From assembly GCA_021371855.1 (NCBI GenBank), contig JAJFVL010000018.1, positions 248,001-312,000 on the forward strand: 64,000 bases of DNA. The letters are read 5' to 3'. Source of the DNA: Bacteroidales bacterium. GTDB lineage: Bacteria > Bacteroidota > Bacteroidia > Bacteroidales > VadinHA17. The notes beneath the pieces were generated by a model. It made no database searches, had not been told where the DNA came from, and worked only from the letters and a program-made list of their open reading frames with translations. Below, piece after piece: positions 26,849 to 35,952 of the stretch (position 1 is the stretch's first letter; each line of letters starts with the position of its first letter). Position numbers and translations under genes: made by a program.

Positions 26849-26859
26849 GAACTTAGTTC
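26849..26859. promoter_or_regulatory. Palindrome GAACTTAGTTC in the tetR promoter
   Basis: The 11-bp perfect palindrome lies between a TTG (26837-26839) and a TAnnTTTG-like box (TTTATTTG, 26860-26867), so a bound protein would block transcription of the TetR gene. A related palindrome, GAACACTGTTC, lies at 27523-27533 before the operon. Confidence 0.55.
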
Positions 26860-26885
26860 TTTATTTGCATAAAATAATAATCGAA

Positions 26886-27503
26886 ATGCAAGTTCAAAAA
26901 GACGACATAAGGGGAACAATACTGAATGCATCCAGGCAGGAATTTATGAACAAAGGCTTCAAAAATGCTTCTATGCGTTCTATTGCTGCAAACTCAGGCA
27001 TCGGGTTAAGCAATATTTACAATTATTTTCGTAACAAAGATGAGATATTTCGCGAATTATTGTCAGGCTTGATTTATGCGATTGACTCTACGATGGAACA
27101 ACACAACAGTCCAGATTATCTGAGTATTGAAGTGCTAAATTCCGACGAATATATGCGGGGACAGATAGACATGTTTGTAGGGTTGGTAGAGAAATATAAA
27201 GAAGATTTTAAACTCTTACTGTTCAAATCAGCAGGATCGACATTGGAATGTTTCAGGAATGAAATAACCGACAGGCATACCAAAACCAGCATTGAATACA
27301 TTGCCCAGATGAAAAAGAAATACTCAGAACTCAATGGGAATGTTTCCCCTTTCTTCATTCATACCATGAGTTCGTGGTGGATTAGTGTGATAGCAGAACT
27401 GGTAATGCACGATATTTCGCACGATGCTTTGCAATGCTTTATAAGAGAGTATATGGAATTTGGCACTGCCGGCTGGAAAAAATTGATGGATATAAAAGAC
27501 TAA
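26886..27503 (+). CDS. TetR/AcrR-family transcriptional regulator
   Basis: 205 residues from the ATG at 26886. The longer frame from a TTG at 26865 begins inside the promoter -7 box and is unlikely. Residues about 8-55 are the TetR helix-turn-helix: ILNASRQEFMNKGFKNASMR, then SIAANSGIGLSNIYNYFRNKDEIFREL. The C-terminal ligand domain is not specific. It stands just upstream of and in the same direction as a long operon, and matching palindromes precede both its own gene and that operon. It is probably a repressor of both, released by an unknown ligand. Confidence 0.9.
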   Translation: MQVQKDDIRGTILNASRQEFMNKGFKNASMRSIAANSGIGLSNIYNYFRNKDEIFRELLSGLIYAIDSTMEQHNSPDYLSIEVLNSDEYMRGQIDMFVGLVEKYKEDFKLLLFKSAGSTLECFRNEITDRHTKTSIEYIAQMKKKYSELNGNVSPFFIHTMSSWWISVIAELVMHDISHDALQCFIREYMEFGTAGWKKLMDIKD

Positions 27504-27522
27504 TATTTTTTTGAACAAATCC

Positions 27523-27533
27523 GAACACTGTTC
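27523..27533. promoter_or_regulatory. Palindrome GAACACTGTTC before the methyltransferase operon
   Basis: A perfect 11-bp palindrome, preceded by an extra half-site TTGAACA (27511-27517). It is 50 bp upstream of the first operon gene and shares GAACnnnGTTC with the site in the tetR promoter. Likely TetR operator. Confidence 0.55.
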
Positions 27534-27584
27534 TTTTTTGAAAAATAAATATAATATATAAATAATAAATACTGGTTAACAATT

Positions 27585-28013
27585 ATGGCACTATCTGACA
27601 AACTGTTAGGAAACAATCGCGAACACATTCCAAACATGGCATTCAGGTTAATGGCTTTGGTAATGAAGGTAATGGATATTTTGGGCTATTACGATAAAAA
27701 TTTCAAAACCTTAGAAATTAAAAAATACCGGCTAACCAACACACGGGTTGTTTTGTCGAATGGTTATTCGTACCCTGAAGCCGACCATACAGCCGATGTG
27801 GTTTTGGCTCTTGACATGTTCCACATGATTCAGGTTACCAATGCTTTGCTCCGGGAGTTTTCAAGGATAGTGAAGCCATCGGGTGTGGTTATTATTGAAG
27901 ACGGCCATCAGCCAAGCGAACAAACTAAAGTAAAAATAATTGATAGCGGGTTCTTTAGGATTATTGAAGAAACCAAAGGGCATGTAAAATTTAAAGTCTC
28001 AAATAAAAAATAA
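27585..28013 (+). pseudogene. Methyltransferase with internal deletion of the SAM-binding motif
   Basis: 142 residues. The start (LLGNNREHIPNMAFRLMALVMKVMD) and the end (DVVLALDMFHMI...LLREFSRIVKPSGVVIIEDGHQPS) match a class I methyltransferase of about 190-200 residues. The part that should carry motif I (D-x-G-x-G-x-G) is absent: the sequence jumps from FKTLEIKK to YRLTNTRVVLSNGYSYP. About 45-55 residues are missing in frame. Without motif I it should not bind SAM, so it is probably non-catalytic, a relic or a regulatory subunit. It opens the operon after the TetR gene. Confidence 0.65.
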
Positions 28014-28026
28014 AAAACTAAAATAT

Positions 28027-28713
28027 ATGGCACAGTTAGTATTAATAAGGCATGGTGAATCCTTATGGAATAAAAAAAACGTTTTCACCGGTTGGGTCGA
28101 TGTCCCATTATCTTCCAATGGCATTATTGAAGCAATAAAAGCTGGTGAACAATTATCAAACATCTGTTTTGATCTGGTTTATACGTCAATGCAAGTACGT
28201 GCTATTGAAACTGCAATGATTGCACTTGCCCAAAACAAAAGTGACAAAACTCTGGTGATAATCCATCCGGAAGGAAAAATGAAAGACTGGACATTTATAT
28301 ACAGCGACGCTATGAAAAATAGCATTATCCCTGTTTATCAGGATTGGCACCTTAACGAACGCTACTACGGGGAGTTACAAGGCAAAAATAAAGCTGAAAC
28401 TGCTAAAGAGTATAGCGAAGAGCAGGTTCACCTGTGGCGCCGTAGCTACGATGTACCACCTCCTGATGGCGAATGCTTAAAAGACACAGCAGAGCGCACC
28501 ATCCCTTTTTTTAAAGAAAATATACTCCCTTTACTTGAAAAAGGTAAAAATATTCTCATTTCGGCTCACGGAAACAGCTTGCGTTCTATTGTAATGCATA
28601 TCGAAAACCTGACCAAAGATGAAGTACTCAACCTCGAAATACCAACAGGAAAGCCCCTCTTTTACAATTATAAAAACGGGGAACTTGAAAAAACAACAAC
28701 AAAACAAAAATAA
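28027..28713 (+). CDS. gpmA: 2,3-bisphosphoglycerate-dependent phosphoglycerate mutase-like enzyme
   Basis: 228 residues of the histidine-phosphatase superfamily, PGAM branch. The catalytic RHGES (His9) is followed by WNKKNVFTGWVDVPLS. Other conserved elements are TSMQVRAIETA, HLNERYYGELQG, VHLWRRSYDVPPPDGECL and the second catalytic His in SAHGNSLRS. All active-site residues look intact. Glycolytic mutase activity (3-phosphoglycerate to 2-phosphoglycerate) is expected from the family. Its place inside an operon of methyltransferases and envelope transporters is unusual and may point to a specialised phosphate-transfer or phosphatase role. It lies 13 bp after the previous gene and 1 bp before the next. 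Confidence 0.88.
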   Translation: MAQLVLIRHGESLWNKKNVFTGWVDVPLSSNGIIEAIKAGEQLSNICFDLVYTSMQVRAIETAMIALAQNKSDKTLVIIHPEGKMKDWTFIYSDAMKNSIIPVYQDWHLNERYYGELQGKNKAETAKEYSEEQVHLWRRSYDVPPPDGECLKDTAERTIPFFKENILPLLEKGKNILISAHGNSLRSIVMHIENLTKDEVLNLEIPTGKPLFYNYKNGELEKTTTKQK

Positions 28714-28714
28714 C

Positions 28715-29749
28715 ATGGACATACCAACATTAAAAACACCGTACAGCAGCATAAACAACCTGCTGTACATGAGCTACCTTCCAAAAGTAATAAATGCAGC
28801 AGCAGATATAAACCTTTTTGAAACCCTTTCAGGGAATAGCCTTACCCTTGAATCTGTAGTAGAAAAACTTGATACAAAAAAGCCGGTTACTGAAGCACTT
28901 TTAAATGTATTGACTGAAATCGGGTTGATTTCCGAAGAAAACGGACAATATGGTTTGACCGGTTTATCAGAAGAATACCTCGTCAAAAAATCGGAGGCCA
29001 ATCAGCTACACGAAATAAACCGGTTCTCGGGAAGTAATGGTCCATTCGATTTTCTGCCTCAGGCATTAAAAGGCGAAATGCCCAAATTCGACGGAAAAAT
29101 GTGGAGTTCAAAAGAAATGGCTTTAGGAATGGAGCAGGGTATGAAAGCCGGAGGTCTGCAAAGTGTAATCTCTTTTGTGAAATGCATTCCGGATTTCTAT
29201 TCCTGCACTAAAATGTGCGATTTTGCAGGAAACATCGGGTATTTTTCGTATGCTTTTTTGCAGGAAAACCACAACCTTTCCGCTCATGTATATGATTTGC
29301 CCGTGGTTTGCCAGAATGCCAGGGAGTTAAAGCAAAACGAAAGAGATTTCAATAGGATCACTTACCACGATTTTGACATAAAAAAAGACAACTCGTTTGG
29401 CGAAGGCTACGACTTCTTTTTTATTTCCCACTTTCTTTACGAATATGCGGCAAACGGTTCTATGGAAGAGTTCTTGAAAAAAGTGAACACATCCATGAAA
29501 CCGGGCGGGATTATTGTTTCGAACCACATCTGCGATAAGGCAATCGACAAAGAAGGTTCTTTAACACTCTCACTGGTAGAACTGCAAACCAGGATACTGG
29601 GTTATCCTACGCATAAATTGCCAGAAACAACATTAAAAGAAATGCTTACTCAGGCCGGATTTGGCGATTTTCATGTCAAACAACCCGACGGGAGTTATGC
29701 CTTTCCGACACTTTTATTGTCGGCAAAAAAAATAAAAGAAGTTGAATAA
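28715..29749 (+). CDS. O-methyltransferase (acetylserotonin OMT-like)
   Basis: 344 residues from the ATG at 28715, just after the mutase stop; a longer frame into the upstream gene is not credible. Residues about 10-90 are a dimerisation winged helix (VINAAADINLFETLSGNSLTLESVVEKLDTKKP). The C-terminal methyltransferase domain follows with MCDFAGNIGYFSYAFLQ as motif I, then AHVYDLPVV and SFGEGYDFFFISHFLYEY. The order matches plant- and polyketide-type O-methyltransferases, which act on hydroxyls of small aromatic molecules. Substrate unknown. The glycine-rich loop reads FAGNIG instead of the usual GGG. Confidence 0.85.
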   Translation: MDIPTLKTPYSSINNLLYMSYLPKVINAAADINLFETLSGNSLTLESVVEKLDTKKPVTEALLNVLTEIGLISEENGQYGLTGLSEEYLVKKSEANQLHEINRFSGSNGPFDFLPQALKGEMPKFDGKMWSSKEMALGMEQGMKAGGLQSVISFVKCIPDFYSCTKMCDFAGNIGYFSYAFLQENHNLSAHVYDLPVVCQNARELKQNERDFNRITYHDFDIKKDNSFGEGYDFFFISHFLYEYAANGSMEEFLKKVNTSMKPGGIIVSNHICDKAIDKEGSLTLSLVELQTRILGYPTHKLPETTLKEMLTQAGFGDFHVKQPDGSYAFPTLLLSAKKIKEVE

Positions 29750-29775
29750 CTGTGAATTTAGAAAATCAGAAAAAT

Positions 29776-32120
29776 ATGAAAATCGAAAAAATTAACAACT
29801 GGTTTGAGCAACTCGCCCATGGCATTATAAAACAACGCTGGTTAGTTATTGGTTCATTTATTGTCCTTATTGTTGTTTCGGTAATAGGGCTGAAAAAGGT
29901 AGTGATAGAGTCGTCGTACGACGGTTATTTTCTTGAAGACGACCCTATGCTGGTGCAATCCGACAAGTTCAAATCCATTTTCGGGAACGATAATTATGTG
30001 GCGGTACTTACCGAATGCGATAATTCTTTTTCCAAACAATCGCTTGAATTGATACGGGAATTGTCGAATGAATTGATGGACAGCCTATCATATTCCGAGA
30101 AGGTAACTTCGCTCACTAATATTGAGTTTATGACCGGAACAGAGGACGGAATGACTATTGAGCAAATAGTCCCTGAGGTAATCCCCTCGGATAAGGTTTC
30201 GCTCGACAGCATCCGTCTCAAAGCTTACAGCAAACCCAATGTTGCCCGGAAGTTGGTCTCTAAGGAGGCCGTCTGACTTGGATTTTATTAAAGCTCAGAG
30301 CATTCCCAGAGGATACCGTTTGGAAAAAAACATCCGCCCAAAGCCCCGAATTTATTTCAGGGCAAGAGGCCGAACACATTGTCTCGAAAGAAAAATACAA
30401 AGCCATTAACCCCAGGGCTACAGGTATGCCTTTCCTGAACTACAGCAAACAAGTGTGGATGGGTAAAGAAGCCGGAAGGGTGATGATGCTTGCCTTTGCA
30501 CTGGCTATTCTTGTATTGGCATTGATTACAAAATCCTTTAGAGGGGTAATTGTCCCATTGGTTACATCTATAGGTTCGATTCTTATGGTATATGGAATTA
30601 CAGGCTACATTGGTTATAAAATAGACAGCGGCATGACTTCCATTCCTATTCTTTTGTCGTTTGCCATTGCCATTGCTTATAATATTCATATCTATTCGTT
30701 TTTCAGGAAACAAATGCAACTGCATGGTCAACGCAGGCAAGCTGTGGTTGAAACGGTGAAAGACATGGGCTGGCCGGTATTATTCTCTGCACTCACCACC
30801 ATTGCCGGCTTGCTCACATTCTTAGCTATCCCAATGCAACCGCTCCGTTTTGTGGGGATGGCAACATCGAGTTGTGTGCTTTTCTCGTTCCTAATTGTTC
30901 TTTTCCTAATGCCTTCTTTATTGAGTTTTGGTAAAAACAAAAAACCTCATCCCGAAGTAGAAAAAGAAGGAGGGAAATGGTTCGACCGCAAAATGATGAC
31001 TTTTGGAGTATGGACATTGAACCATACAAAATCAATACTGATAGTTTTTTCTGTTATTACAATATTTTGCATTTGGGGAATGACAAAGGTTGAAACAGCC
31101 TTTGATGCCGAAAAAACCATGGGCCGTAAGGTGCCTTATGTAAAAAGTATTCTTGAAATTGGCGAATCGGAACTCGGTTCGATGTATTCCTACGATTATA
31201 TGGTGGAATTCCCCAAAAACGATTTGGCAAAACATCCAGAAAACCTAAAAAAACTGGAGCAATTAGCCGCCTTTGTCGATAGTTTGCCTTTAACCAAACG
31301 GACCACTTCTGTTCTCGACATTTTAAAAGATTTAAACCAGACTTTAAACGAAAACAATACAGCAAACTATGTCATTCCCAACGATGAAAACCAAATCGCA
31401 CAAATGCTGTTGCTTTACGAAAACGCCGGAGGGACCGAAAGTCAGTATTGGATTGATTACGAATACAAACGCTTACGGTTGATGGTAGAATTAAGCACCT
31501 ATAACTCCGGTGAAGTAGAAAAAGAACTGGCTGAAATTCAGCATAAAGCGGAACAATTATTTCCAGAAGCCAAAGTAACAGCAGTGGGGAGCATCCCCCA
31601 GTTTACAGCCATGATGCAATATGTGGTGAGAGGGCAAATACAGTCGTTTTTGATTGCAATACTCATTGTTGCCATGTTGCTTTCCATCGTGTTCGGAAGC
31701 ATACGGCTGGGGCTTATTGGAATGATTCCCAACATTGCCCCGGCTCTTGTTGTGGGTGGTATAATGGGTTTTTTAGGCATCCCGCTCGATATGATGACCG
31801 CTACCATTATGCCTATGATACTGGGGCTTGCCGTTGACGATACCATTCATTTTATTAACCACAGCCATTTGGAATTCAACCGCATCCCTAATTATGCCGA
31901 ATCGGTGAAGCGGACATTTGGTGTGGTTGGTGTTGCAATTATACTCTCGACAGTAGTTATTTCTGCCAATTTTATTGTTTACGCAACCTCTGTCTCTAAA
32001 TCATTTATCCATCTGGGAGTTTTGGCTGTATCCGGCATGGTGGCTGCCTTGTTAGCCGATTTGTTTGTTACACCGGTATTGATTAAATCTTTTAAAATAT
32101 TCGGAAAAGAAAAAAATTAA
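29776..32120 (+). pseudogene. MMPL/RND-family transporter split by a frameshift
   Basis: Two frames make one RND-type lipid exporter of about 780 residues. The first (29776-30276) has the N-terminal membrane helix and the start of the outer loop, ending KLVSKEAV at an early TGA. The second frame is open before 30276 and continues with LTWILLKLRAFPEDTVWK, then TM helices, a second loop and a C-terminal six-helix bundle (GLAVDDTIHFINHSHLEF). The junction near 30265-30270 (AAGGAGGCCGTCTG) is consistent with loss of one base. It could be a true mutation, a sequencing error or programmed frameshifting; no slippery heptamer is obvious. Family members export lipids or hydrophobic molecules, often with the LolA-like and barrel proteins encoded next. 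Confidence 0.8.
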
Positions 32121-32132
32121 AAACAATAAGTT

Positions 32133-32918
32133 ATGAATACAATTAAAAAAATTACAGGGCTAATGGCTGTATGTCTTTGCTCGTTAGCCATACAGGCTCA
32201 ATCGTTAAGCGGACGCGACATTGCTTTGAAAGTAAAAAACCGCCCCGATGGTGATACACGCTCGTCGGAAATGACCATGCAATTGGTTAATAAAAACGGA
32301 AGTACGCGCGACCGTAAAATACAGAGTTACTCAATGGATATTGGTAAGGATAAGAAAACAATCATGTTTTTCCTTTACCCGGGCGATGTGAAAGGCACCG
32401 GATTCCTTACCTGGGATTATGACCAGGTTGGTAAAGAAGATGATAAATGGCTTTACCTGCCTGCTATGAAAAAGACACGCCGCATCAGCGGTTCATCATC
32501 CAAAACCGACTATTTCATGGGCAGCGATTTTACTTACGACGATATGGGTAGCCGCAATGTGGACGAAGACGAACATAAACTGCTGAAAGAAGAAATAGTG
32601 GACGGCCACAAATGTTGGGTGCTGGAATCGACTCCCAAAACACAGGGTGAGCTTTATAGCCGAAAAGTTGCCTGGATACGCCAGGATTGCCTGATTGCCT
32701 TAAAAGTTGAATATTACGACAAACTGAACAAACTGCACCGCAAGCTTGAAATGTCGAATATCGAAAAAGTGGACGGTTTTTGGATTGCAAAAAAAATGCA
32801 CATGACCAATGTGCAAACCAATCACCAAACCATTCTGACAATTTCAAACCCGAAGTACAATTTAAAAATTGACCAATCGGTCTTCACTGTGGCGAAACTC
32901 GAAAAAGGAAGTTTATGA
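32133..32918 (+). CDS. LolA-like outer-membrane lipoprotein-sorting protein
   Basis: 261 residues with a signal peptide ([23 protein letters not shown]). The body matches the LolA-like family found beside MMPL transporters: [71 protein letters not shown] and CWVLESTPK. The fold is a half-barrel that cradles a lipid. It probably receives a lipid or hydrophobic molecule from the MMPL transporter in the periplasm. Its stop overlaps the start of the next gene (ATGA at 32915). Confidence 0.87.
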   Translation: MNTIKKITGLMAVCLCSLAIQAQSLSGRDIALKVKNRPDGDTRSSEMTMQLVNKNGSTRDRKIQSYSMDIGKDKKTIMFFLYPGDVKGTGFLTWDYDQVGKEDDKWLYLPAMKKTRRISGSSSKTDYFMGSDFTYDDMGSRNVDEDEHKLLKEEIVDGHKCWVLESTPKTQGELYSRKVAWIRQDCLIALKVEYYDKLNKLHRKLEMSNIEKVDGFWIAKKMHMTNVQTNHQTILTISNPKYNLKIDQSVFTVAKLEKGSL

Positions 32919-34159
32919 TGAAATATTTTGTTGGTTTTTTAATGCTTTTATTTTCAACACTGTCCGTCTGGTCTCAGGCGGATAGTGCTGGCATTGCATT
33001 TAAGTACAACGGTTTTATTGATAGTTATCATGCATTGCGAAGTGAAAGTTCCAACGACTGGATGAGCTCCCGCACCCGTTTACGCTCCGAACTCTCTGCC
33101 GACAAAGGGAACAGTTCCATGTTTATATCATTCAATGCCGTTTATAACAGTATTTTGGAGGATAAAACAGGATTATTTTTGCGTGAAGCATTTTTCAGAT
33201 ATAATACAGAAAAGTGGGACTTGAAAGCTGGGCGGCAAATTATTACCTGGGGTGTTGCTGATGGGATACGGGTTACAGATTTGGTTTCGCCTATGGACTA
33301 TACCGAATTCCTGGCCCAGGATTATGACGATATTCGTATTCCCGAGAACGGTATCCGGCTTAAATATTTGCATCCAAAGTTTAATTTGGAGGGTGTGCTC
33401 ATTCCCGTTGCAGAGTTCTTTCAGCTTCCTATAGATGCTGAAAACCCTTGGTCTGTAATGTCTTCTGTTGCCATGCCATACTCCCTCGATATGGAGAATA
33501 AACCTGAAAGGAAACTGTCCAATTCGGAATATGGGGGGCGATTATCCTTTTTTCTGAGTGGGATTGATGCATCCTTATCGGCATTGCATACATGGAATAA
33601 GATGCCGGTGATTAATAAATCCTTATCTGCACACGGCGACAGCTTGAGTATGCAAGCTCATTATGAGCGAATGGATATGCTTGGGGCAGACATGTCGGTA
33701 CCCATTGGCAAGTTCGTTATTCGTGCTGAAGCAGCTGCTTATCTGGGCGAACTTCAAGATTTGGATATGCCCTCCAATTTGAATACTACCGTCAGAAAAA
33801 ACACCTGCAACGGACTGCTTGGCTTGGATTTTTATCCCGGGAACGATTGGACAATAATGGTGCAATATTCCCACAAGTATATTCTCGATTACGATGAAGT
33901 TATTTCTACCAAAAAAAACACAGGACTGGCAACATTCAATATTTCAAAAAAGCTATTACAGACAACCCTTACACTGAGCAGTTTCACTTATTACGATGTT
34001 ACCAACAACGGTTTTTATAACCGCACTTCAGCCGATTACGCCATTACAGACCAAATTCACATTATGGGCGGATACGATTGGTTCCATGGCGATAAAGGTC
34101 CGTTTGCCATGTACAAAAACAATTCGGAATACTTTATGAAATTCAAATACAGTTTTTAA
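32915..34159 (+). CDS. DUF1302-like outer-membrane beta-barrel protein
   Basis: 414 residues with a signal peptide ending SVWSQ. The remainder has alternating aromatic beta-strand patterns and ends in Phe (FMKFKYSF), typical of an outer-membrane barrel. Recognisable parts are FYNGF-like [51 protein letters not shown] and [13 protein letters not shown]. The GRQxxxWG segment is characteristic of the DUF1302 family. That family is genetically linked to MMPL and LolA-like proteins elsewhere, where it is thought to be the outer-membrane exit or entry point. Translationally coupled to the LolA-like gene. Confidence 0.78.
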   Translation: MMKYFVGFLMLLFSTLSVWSQADSAGIAFKYNGFIDSYHALRSESSNDWMSSRTRLRSELSADKGNSSMFISFNAVYNSILEDKTGLFLREAFFRYNTEKWDLKAGRQIITWGVADGIRVTDLVSPMDYTEFLAQDYDDIRIPENGIRLKYLHPKFNLEGVLIPVAEFFQLPIDAENPWSVMSSVAMPYSLDMENKPERKLSNSEYGGRLSFFLSGIDASLSALHTWNKMPVINKSLSAHGDSLSMQAHYERMDMLGADMSVPIGKFVIRAEAAAYLGELQDLDMPSNLNTTVRKNTCNGLLGLDFYPGNDWTIMVQYSHKYILDYDEVISTKKNTGLATFNISKKLLQTTLTLSSFTYYDVTNNGFYNRTSADYAITDQIHIMGGYDWFHGDKGPFAMYKNNSEYFMKFKYSF

Positions 34160-34182
34160 AAAACAATATAATTATAATAAAT

Positions 34183-35952
34183 ATGAGTACTTTATCAAAA
34201 TTTCAAACCTATATGACCGGCAGAAAAGCTCTTCTGCCGTTATCGTTGGTTCTTTCTGCAATCAGTGCTATTGTAGGAATGGCTCCATACATTCTAATCT
34301 GGTTTATAATTCGTGAATTTATACAAGTTGGAACATCTTCGCAAACTATTATAAACACATATGCTTGGTGGGCTGTCGGTTTAGCAATGAGCAGTATTAT
34401 ATTGTATTTTGCTGCCTTATCTGTTTCGCACCTCGCTGCGTTTAGGGTCGAATGTAACATGCGCCGTTGTGCCATGAAAAAAATAATAAATATGCCACTT
34501 GGTTTTTTCGATAACAACACAAGCGGTCGCATTCGTAAAATTATCGACGACAATGCCGGCATTACACACAGCTTTTTGGCACATCAAATGCCCGACCTCG
34601 CAAGCACAATCGTAATGCCTCTCACGACTGCCGTATTAATTTTTGTTTTTGATTGGCGATTAGGGCTTGCTTGCCTTATTCCAATATTCTTTTCAATGAT
34701 AATAATGAGAATGATGATGGGAAAACGAGGACGCTATTTCATGCAAAAATATATGGATTCGCTCGAAGAAATGAATACCGAGGCGGTTGAGTATGTACGA
34801 GGCATACCGGTGGTTAAAGTATTTCAACAAACCGTGCATTCGTTTAAAAACTTTTACAACAGCATCATAAAGTACAAAGAGATGGTTGGGGTTCATACCA
34901 AAATGTGGCAAATACCCATGTCGCTTTATACGGTTATTATAAATGGTTTTGCCTTTTTTCTTGTACCTATTGCTATTTTGCTCATAGGCAATTCAGGCAA
35001 TTATGCTACGGTAATTCTTAACCTTTTCTTGTATATACTTATTGTTCCGGTATTTTCGCAAAGTATTATGAGGAGCATGTACCTCAATCAAGCATTCGGG
35101 CAGGCAAAAGAAGCTATCGACCGTTTAGATAACCTTACAGCTACAGTTCCACTGGCAAAGCCAAATAATCCTCAGAAAATAAAAAATAATGACATCCGAT
35201 TCATTGAAGTGTCATTCACTTACCCCGAAGCCAATAAAAAGGCTATTGATAATATTAGTTTCGATATTCAACCGGGACAAACAGTGGCACTGGTGGGTGC
35301 ATCGGGAGGTGGTAAAACAACCATTGCCCGCCTTGTACCTCGTTTTTGGGATACTGACGAAGGAGAGGTTTGTATTGGAGGAATTAATGTAAAAAACATT
35401 GAACACAAAGATTTAATGGAGCACATCTCGTTTGTTTTTCAAAATACACGTTTGTTTAAAACTTCATTGCTGGAAAATATCAAATATGGCAGCCCAAACG
35501 CTTCTCTGGACGAGGTGAACCGCGCCGTTGGTTTGGCACAATGCCGCGAAATAATCGACCGCCTGCCCAATGGTTTGAACACAATGATTGGCACCGAAGG
35601 CACCTATCTTTCAGGAGGGGAACAGCAACGCATCGCGTTGGCAAGGGCGTTCCTGAAAAATGCGCCCATCGTTGTTCTTGATGAAGCCACAGCTTTTACC
35701 GACCCTGAAAACGAACACCTCATTCAGCAAGCTTTAAAGAAACTCGCCGAAGGCAAAACCGTGCTGATGATTGCACACCGGCTTACCAGCGTGGTTGATG
35801 CGGATAAGATTCTGGTTATCAACAACGGGAAAATAGCCGAACAAGGAACACATAACGAATTAATCAATAAGAAAGGAATTTACACCCACATGTGGAACGA
35901 ATATCAACAATCGGTCAAATGGACTATCAGAAAGGAGGCTTGTCATGCTTAA
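34183..35952 (+). CDS. ABC transporter half, permease plus ATPase (IrtA/YbtP-like)
   Basis: 589 residues: six membrane helices in about 1-320 and a nucleotide-binding domain in about 345-585. The Walker A loop is GASGGGKTT, the signature LSGGEQQRIALARA, and Walker B IVVLDEATAFTDPENE. The FTDPENE version of the D-loop is seen in the YbtPQ/IrtAB group. These exporters-by-fold import metal-siderophore complexes. The next gene encodes the matching half and overlaps by 8 bp, so a heterodimer is expected. Lipid or drug export is the alternative. Confidence 0.88.
   Translation: MSTLSKFQTYMTGRKALLPLSLVLSAISAIVGMAPYILIWFIIREFIQVGTSSQTIINTYAWWAVGLAMSSIILYFAALSVSHLAAFRVECNMRRCAMKKIINMPLGFFDNNTSGRIRKIIDDNAGITHSFLAHQMPDLASTIVMPLTTAVLIFVFDWRLGLACLIPIFFSMIIMRMMMGKRGRYFMQKYMDSLEEMNTEAVEYVRGIPVVKVFQQTVHSFKNFYNSIIKYKEMVGVHTKMWQIPMSLYTVIINGFAFFLVPIAILLIGNSGNYATVILNLFLYILIVPVFSQSIMRSMYLNQAFGQAKEAIDRLDNLTATVPLAKPNNPQKIKNNDIRFIEVSFTYPEANKKAIDNISFDIQPGQTVALVGASGGGKTTIARLVPRFWDTDEGEVCIGGINVKNIEHKDLMEHISFVFQNTRLFKTSLLENIKYGSPNASLDEVNRAVGLAQCREIIDRLPNGLNTMIGTEGTYLSGGEQQRIALARAFLKNAPIVVLDEATAFTDPENEHLIQQALKKLAEGKTVLMIAHRLTSVVDADKILVINNGKIAEQGTHNELINKKGIYTHMWNEYQQSVKWTIRKEACHA

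Noticed and set aside
28619..28714. Longer start for the O-methyltransferase inside the mutase gene
   Set aside because: It overlaps the mutase by 95 bp in another frame; the ATG at 28715 directly follows the mutase stop.
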